A stretch of DNA of 64,000 bases from Aquilaria yunnanensis (taxonomy: Eukaryota; Streptophyta; Magnoliopsida; Malvales; Thymelaeaceae), in NCBI GenBank assembly GCA_039654915.1, contig CM077596.1, positions 78,555,751 through 78,619,750 of the forward strand, written 5' to 3'. The first letter of the stretch is position 1. The number at the start of each line of letters is the position of its first letter. Under the pieces are notes generated by a model. It was not told the origin of the DNA, did not search any database, and worked only from the letters and a program-made list of their open reading frames with translations. Made by a program: the position numbers and the translations under genes. This document shows positions 58,287 through 64,000 of this stretch, piece by piece.

Positions 58287-58914
58287 ATGGCTCCGAAGCA
58301 GCCTAATACCGGTCTCTTTGTGGGGCTGAACCGAGGGCATGTTGTGACCAGGAAGGAATTGGCTCCCCGTCCTTCTGACAGGAAGGGGGTAAGTTTTTTT
58401 CCCTAATTTGGCTTAGTTCCCTATTATTAGTTTTCCTTCTTTTGTTAATGTTGTTTGTTTTGATGAGGAAGGAGGAGCCCTTTTTCTTTCTCTCAATGTT
58501 TTGTATCTTTGATTTGTCTTAATCTTTGTATTTTGCTTTTCTATTCACACAGAATTTGTTGTTATTTATGTGCTATGTAGAAAACCAGCAAGAGGGTCCA
58601 TTTTGTGAGGAGTCTGATAAGGGAAGTTGCTGGTTTTGCTCCTTACGAGAAAAGGATCACTGAACTCTTGAAAGTTGGGAAGGATAAACGTGCTCTAAAG
58701 GTTGCAAAGAGGAAGCTGGGTACTCATAAAAGGGCCAAGAAGAAGCGCGAGGAGATGTCTAACGTTCTTCGCAAGATGAGGTAGTGTTTGTGAAATTTGG
58801 TCTTTACATTACGGGTGTTACCTTTAGTTTCTTAATCATGTTAAAGGTTATTTAGTTTGGGTCCTTTTTTTGTCTCCTTGCAGGTCAGCTGGAGGTGGGG
58901 AGAAGAAGAAATGA
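58287..58914 (+). CDS. RPL36: Cytosolic large-subunit ribosomal protein eL36
   Basis: Three coding exons, 58287-58388, 58581-58780 and 58884-58914, give 110 residues, exactly the usual plant length. The protein starts [18 protein letters not shown] and continues with the family core ([20 protein letters not shown] near residues 40-59, [20 protein letters not shown] near 75-94). It ends in a Gly-Lys-rich tail, and is very basic throughout, as expected for an rRNA-binding protein of the cytosolic 60S subunit. The frame is intact and splice borders are canonical. A telo-box and a leader intron upstream match the common architecture of plant ribosomal-protein genes. This is very likely a functional housekeeping gene. 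Confidence 0.97.
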
Positions 58915-59874
58915 GTGTTACTTTTTTCTTTCATGCACAGCAGCTAAGTCTAAGATGTGTTAGTTTGTCTTTTCCTGAACCTCTTTTTCAGGAAGTTGGA
59001 TATTGATCATGAAATTCTTGGCTTGGTTAGGTTTTTGAGTTTGTCCACCTAAGTACCGTACAGCAGAAATGTGCGGATCTTCCAAACTATTTTGGAGAAA
59101 TTTTTTGGTTTGTTCCTAACTTCTGTTCATGATTTTCCAGTGGTTTTTTTTTTTTTTTTTAATTATCATTTGCTGCTGGAATGAGTTATAGGCTCCTTAT
59201 ATTCTAATGATTCAAGGGCATAATTCGGTGTCAGGCTGAACTCGAGGGATATATTTGTCAGCAGCCTTTAGGATGTGCCAACCCATATAATAGTTGGTAA
59301 CGTCCTTCTTGAGTTGAGGATTGAAGAGGGTTGTAATTCGTTGTCTAACTCAGTCAGATCCCCTGGATCTTTGATGAACCAAAAACAAGAATTAAATTCA
59401 TCGGAGTTATTCTGAGGAGGCCAAAAAGCAAATAGTTTTGTAGGTTAGATTGGCTTGTCTTGGTTATAGATCACTTGTGGTTTATTATTCGCCTGGATCC
59501 GGTCAAAGTTTTGGGATCATGAAAGTAACCTTGACGCAGAGCTAGGGTTAGTTCTAGTTGGCCTATCTAGAGTCGTAGTTAACTAGGGTCTGGACTTCGA
59601 TCTACGTATAACTAGTGGGAGACACCCGATGGACGGTATCTATTTTCAACCTCGTGTTTTGAGTACATGAAGTATAGCTCGTTTTATTTCCTATATTAAA
59701 GAGGAAAAAGGTCTTGATGTATCATGTTCTGGCGTTTACAGACGATGAGGTGAACTGGTGGAAACAAGTTTCGTTTGTTAGTTGTACTGTAACAATCATC
59801 CAATTGATGCGAGTAGCCCTTTTTTTTGTTTTTTTGTTCCTTGCGTCACTTGAGCAGAAGATTTGCTCCTTAAT
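58915..59874. other. 3' UTR of the eL36 gene and spacer
   Basis: The first 200 bp or so should be eL36 3' UTR. The remainder is AT-rich without recognisable coding sequence. Confidence 0.5.
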
Positions 59875-61105
59875 CATAAGGCCAGTCACTTTTGGTCCCT
59901 TGAACTATGTTGGTTAGCTTTTTAGTCCCTACAATATGACTCAGTTTTTGTAGTACTAAAAAAGTAGAACACTTTACTCCTTTAACTTAAATAACTCGAT
60001 CAACTTGATGTTAATTTTGTTATATTTCTAACGGTTTAATGATTTGATTGTAAAAATTTAAACTCTCACTCACTAAATCACAAAAATATATAACTTGAAG
60101 TACTTAATGATAATTAAACCTATACTCTCCACCAACACATCTTTTTCACTGTCACTACCAGTGTTCTCATTGTCATACCTCCCCAAACTGTGTCCTCCAC
60201 CACTGGCTACATCATCCGCTAGGTAGTCTCCTCCACCTCCTTACATCGTCTGACCATTGACTCTATTGTCTTCCACTCTTACTTGCTCTCTGCCTCGTTC
60301 TTCATCCTCCAATCCTATCCCTACCTACGAACAGGTTTGGGTCACCATTGTCACCATTGGCTCCCAAGAGTCCTGGAACTAAGTCTCTTGCTCTTCTGCC
60401 ATCATCTTCATTTCCCTCATTCGACTTGAGAGAAGGTTTATCAAGGGGTCTCGTGGTTGGACTTGCAATTAGAGGCATTGCAATGCTAGTACTACTTCCA
60501 CTAGGTAGTCTCCTCCACCTTCTTCCATCCTCTGACCATTGACTCCATTGTCTTCCACTCTCACTTGCTCTTTACCTTGTTCTTCATCCTCCAATCCTAT
60601 CGCTACCTACGAACAGGTCTAGGTCACCATTGTCACCACTAGCTCCCAAGAGTCTTGGAACTAAGTCTCTTGCTCTTTTGCCATCGTCGTCATCTTCCTC
60701 ATCCGACTGGAGTGAGGGTTTATCAAGAGGTCTAGTGGTTGGACTTGCAATTAGAAGCATTGCAATGCTAGTATTACTAGGTCTGTTGTGACTTTGTTGT
60801 TGCAAGAATAACAGAAGAATAACACAATCTATGACCGAGGAAGAGGAGTTAGATTTGCTGCTTGATTGTTAAATAGTAAAGTGTAGGGCATAAAAGAGAG
60901 AAAACAAGAATTTGGGTGATTTCACTGGCAATTCTCTGTTTTTTTTATTGGTTAGTCAATTAATGGATAAAGTCGAATGAGCAAAGTGCTTTACGGTTCA
61001 TAGTTAAGGGACTGAGTTGCATCATACCAACCTATAGAAACTCTTTTGAGCAAGTCAACATAATTCGAGGGACAAAAAGTGATTTAGGCTTACAATTAAC
61101 TACAC
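59875..61105. mobile_element. Long-inverted-repeat element with duplicated core
   Basis: About 1.2 kb with inverted ends: the left GTCACTTTTGGTCCCTTGAA (near 59884) matches ATCACTTTTTGTCCCTCGAA as the reverse complement of the right, and the match continues inward for about 70-80 bp with gaps. No clear target duplication was found. The layout resembles the other long-arm elements here, probably Mutator-like. The core contains a 282-bp direct repeat and an open minus-strand frame. Confidence 0.55.
60221..60780. repeat. Two 282-bp tandem repeats inside the element
   Basis: Unit 1 is about 60221-60502 and unit 2 about 60503-60780, both starting AGGTAGTCTCCTCCACCT. They are very similar over their whole length. 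On the minus strand each unit encodes a related acidic peptide containing TTRPLDKPSL and RARDLVP segments, open in unit 2 from 60805 to 60584. The repeat has no recognised family. Confidence 0.85.
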
Positions 61106-61718
61106 CTGTCTCTAATCATTCAACTTAATCAATTAATTATAATAAAAAAATCAATATAGATTGGTATATGATGTGAATTTTGAAATCACTAACCACAAGT
61201 GCACAAACTATGATGAGCTAAGGTGAGAAGAATAACATCCCACGAGGATTGATATATATTGATTTGCAATTACCATTACTTCAAGTCAACTTTAGCTAAA
61301 CAATCAAGATTGGATGAAGAGCCAAACGAGTAAATTAATTAGCCTAAACTAAACTAAATGAAATGTCACTGATCTGGAATGCAACAATGCAATGCAAATT
61401 CGTGGATTCTATCAAATTACGAAAGCCCAATTTCTATTGGTTCAGTACTTGAATTTATTAGTTGGTGAATTAAAGCTAGTAACTTAATCCTCTTACTTTT
61501 TGGTGAAGTTATCTAATTGAAACCTTATTTTTCAAAGTGAAAGGTCTACTTTCTCTACTCTAAACTTAGTAAGAACTCTCATCTAATTATAATCTTAGAA
61601 AGAGGCCTCAATGATATATAAGTTGCGTAACCAATCACTACATTTGAAAATAATCACTAATAACCTATTTTTAGTAATTTCTATATGAGTAAAATCAATT
61701 AATCAATCAATGAACTAA

Positions 61719-62070
61719 GAGCCAATTCATTTTAACTTAAGTCAACTTAATTTAAAATAGCTTATTTTTATTTTTTACATTTTTTACCTAGAAGCAATTT
61801 TATTTGAAAATCAATATTATATAAGTGTAATAATCCATTTGAAACAAAATTTCTATTATATTATTAAATTTCTATTATTTTTCTTTTTTAATGTCTAAAA
61901 AAGAAAATTTGTTGAAAAATTAATAGTGTCATATAAATTTTATAATCAATGAATTCTTTCACCTAAATAATATTAGCTTTTAAATGAAACTAATTTCAGG
62001 TAAAAAAAATTATAAACATAAAAATAAATCATGTTAGATTAAGATGATTTAAATTAAAACAAGTTGACTC
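61719..62070. mobile_element. Harbinger/Tourist-like foldback MITE
   Basis: A 352-bp element with both ends as inverted repeats: left GAGCCAATTCATTTTAACTT, right reverse complement GAGTCAACTTGTTTTAATTT. TAA flanks it on each side (61716-61718 and 62071-62073). The halves fold back over most of their length. Same family as the cluster at 37940-39435. Non-coding. Confidence 0.8.
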
Positions 62071-62649
62071 TAAGTTCTCATTCAACTAGCTAGCATCAGG
62101 AACATAAATCTTGCATCTTCGATTAACTCAGTTGGTAACATGCTCCTCTAATATTCGTCGCAAGGAAAAATCTTTTGTACTAAATAATTATAAGTATGAA
62201 TATATCATATAAATATGAAATAGTCACTAATTTTGGGAAAAGATTTTTTTTTTCTAATCAATCTCTGTACTTCCAACTACTCATTTCCCTTATTTAGTCA
62301 AATTTACTTGCCAACCACCTAGTTTTGGGTTGTGAGTATATAACGGTTCATGATCATTATCACTCATTGAGAATAATTAATTTTCTCGAGGTTCACATAA
62401 TTTAAGGGATCATAGATTTATGATCTAAGTTACATAATTTTTCTTTTTTGGGTATTTTGGGTCATTACTCCTACTCTTGCACTCCCATTTTTACTCTCAA
62501 CTGCCGCTTACGCTTCCACTTTTATAATCATTTTACTTACTTAAATTTCAAAAAGTGGCACTTTCCCCATTCTCATTTTCACTCTTTGCTCCCACTTTCA
62601 AGATGCTTTGTGCAACTTAGTTCATAATGACTCTTTAGCTTTCTTTTCC

Positions 62650-64000
62650 TCTTTTTATTTAATGGGTAAAAGTCTCAAATTTGCCACTAGTGTTTTGAGT
62701 TGGATGCAGATCTATCACTATATTTTTTTTGTTTGCCCGATCTGTTACTAATATTTTAAAATATGCTGAATATGCCACCGAAGTTTCAAATTGAGAGTTA
62801 ATATGTGATTGCACGTTAAAAAACTAACAAAAAATGTTAAAAGTAGTAAGTTTTGAAATTTTAGGGTGATAATATAAGTTTTAAAAATCTTCAAAGACCC
62901 TAGGTAATTAGATTTTTTCTCTCTCAAATTTTAGCCAACCACCATCACAGTTGTCAAAAAAAATTTCGGATGGTGGCCGATGATAAAAAATTTCTAGATT
63001 GTGGGCAGCCTTTCTTGCACACTTCTCCTCCCATTGCCATTGGTTTTCTCCTGTATCCATTCAAGTAACTAGAGCTCAAATTCGTTTGGAACATACTACA
63101 ATTTTACATAGAAGTAGCAATTATATATAGCTGAACCATAAAAAAAATGTTATTCATCTCCAACTAGAAAAATTGCATAATGCCATTCAAGCAACAAATG
63201 CCCAACAATTGTTTGGCAAAATGTCCGCAAGTCGTACACATAAAATTGACACTAGATCACAATAAAATCATATAAAAGCAATTCACAAGCATGCACACCA
63301 GCTGTTTGACAAGATTCTCTAGGCACCATTTGCCAAATTAGACCAATAAAGAAGTTGCAATTGCAAATAAATCATAGAAGGAAACAAACCTTGGTTCCAA
63401 GTGCTGGCTGATGAAGCTCCTCTGTGGGAATAACAACGTGCTACTTTTCCCCGGCCTATTGGAAAATATGTTCAGGTTCCATAATCATGTTTCTTATTGT
63501 TTGCACTGGAGTCAAGGCCTTTGAATGTTGACGATAACGGACTCTATTGGCGGTGGGTTGGAGGCCAATGGCAATGGCAGTGATGATAGTGGGTGTGGGT
63601 CTGGGTCTGGCTCAAAGTGAGAGGAATTGGGGTTCAAATTGGGTGCAGTTGTGGCAGAGGACAAGAAATGTTTAGGACTAAGTTAGGAAGTTAGGGGATT
63701 TGAAGAAAAAATTCCAGATCTCAAATTTGGCTTGAAAGACCCAACTTCTCTAAACCTAATCTTTCTCTTGTTCCATCAAGATGGAAAGACGCTTGCAAAA
63801 TTAAGTTAAATTTTCTAGCCACAATGGTGGCTGAGGCTGCAGAGAATAAGATCCTAGAGTACATCAACTGACAAATAATCTCAAATGTCGTAATATTTTT
63901 TTAGATATGCAAAATAACACTAAACTAATTTTTTTACCATTTTTGTTATTTTTTAATAAACAATGACATATTTAAGTTATTTTTAAAATATTATAGAAAG
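62650..64000. other. Possible left part of another long-arm element, open at the window end
   Basis: Starting near 62664 (GGGTAAAAGTCTCAAATTTG) the sequence resembles the outer arm of the 39467-40836 element in style. It is followed by a more GC-rich zone (about 62940-63860) with gene-like composition. No matching right arm is seen before the window ends, so this is only a suggestion; no gene is supported. Confidence 0.25.

Noticed and set aside
62118..62170. tRNA-like segment (ACTCAGTTGGTAACATGCTCC)
   Set aside because: Only a D-arm-like stretch is present; no acceptor stem pairing, anticodon arm or GTTCRA-type T loop can be built, so it is not a tRNA gene.

Overview
This is a stretch of plant nuclear DNA, AT-rich and crowded with transposons. 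It is almost certainly from a eudicot. The genes have short exons with GT/AG introns and belong to plant-specific families: a GL3/EGL3-type bHLH, a BZR1-domain beta-amylase and a gibberellin-20-oxidase-like dioxygenase. No bacterial or organellar features were seen. Five intact or nearly intact protein genes and one pseudogene can be supported; most of the rest is mobile DNA at various stages of decay.

Layout. 1-1.8 kb: AT-rich, no gene. 1.8-13.0 kb: a tandem segmental duplication. Copy A (about 1810-6885) carries an intact two-exon 2-oxoglutarate/Fe(II) dioxygenase gene; copy B (about 6897-12990) carries its broken paralogue. Both copies share a Harbinger-like MITE and a Mutator-like element with a GC-rich core; copy B alone has a later 0.96-kb hAT-like insertion. 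14.4-17.7 kb, minus strand: an eight-exon GL3/EGL3-like bHLH gene whose DNA-contacting basic region is missing. 19.8-22.8 kb: a 3.0-kb hAT element with a perfect 8-bp target duplication and a decayed transposase. 23.9-27.7 kb: a decayed LINE. 27.7-32.8 kb: a Copia retrotransposon joined to a second partial Copia copy. 33.4-40.8 kb: MITEs, a small hAT-like element, diverged local duplications and a second Mutator-like element. 41.3-45.1 kb: a plastid-type BAM2-like beta-amylase gene. 45.3-49.5 kb: a probable composite element with a candidate solo LTR inside it. 50.9-56.8 kb: a BAM7-like gene with a BZR1 DNA-binding domain fused to a beta-amylase. 57.5-58.9 kb: the gene for ribosomal protein eL36. 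59-64 kb: further mobile elements.

The two beta-amylase genes are head-to-tail neighbours. Six consecutive exons have identical lengths (204, 195, 165, 261, 219 and 220 nt), so they are tandem relatives that differ at the front end: a plastid-targeting leader in one, a BZR1 domain in the other. Three CACGTG boxes lie upstream of the BZR1-type gene and one upstream of the BAM2-like gene. A recurring theme is non-autonomous elements with long inverted repeats around GC-rich, gene-like cores, several of them next to promoters. Exon boundaries were derived by hand from splice consensus, reading frame and family similarity; no transcript data or database search was available.
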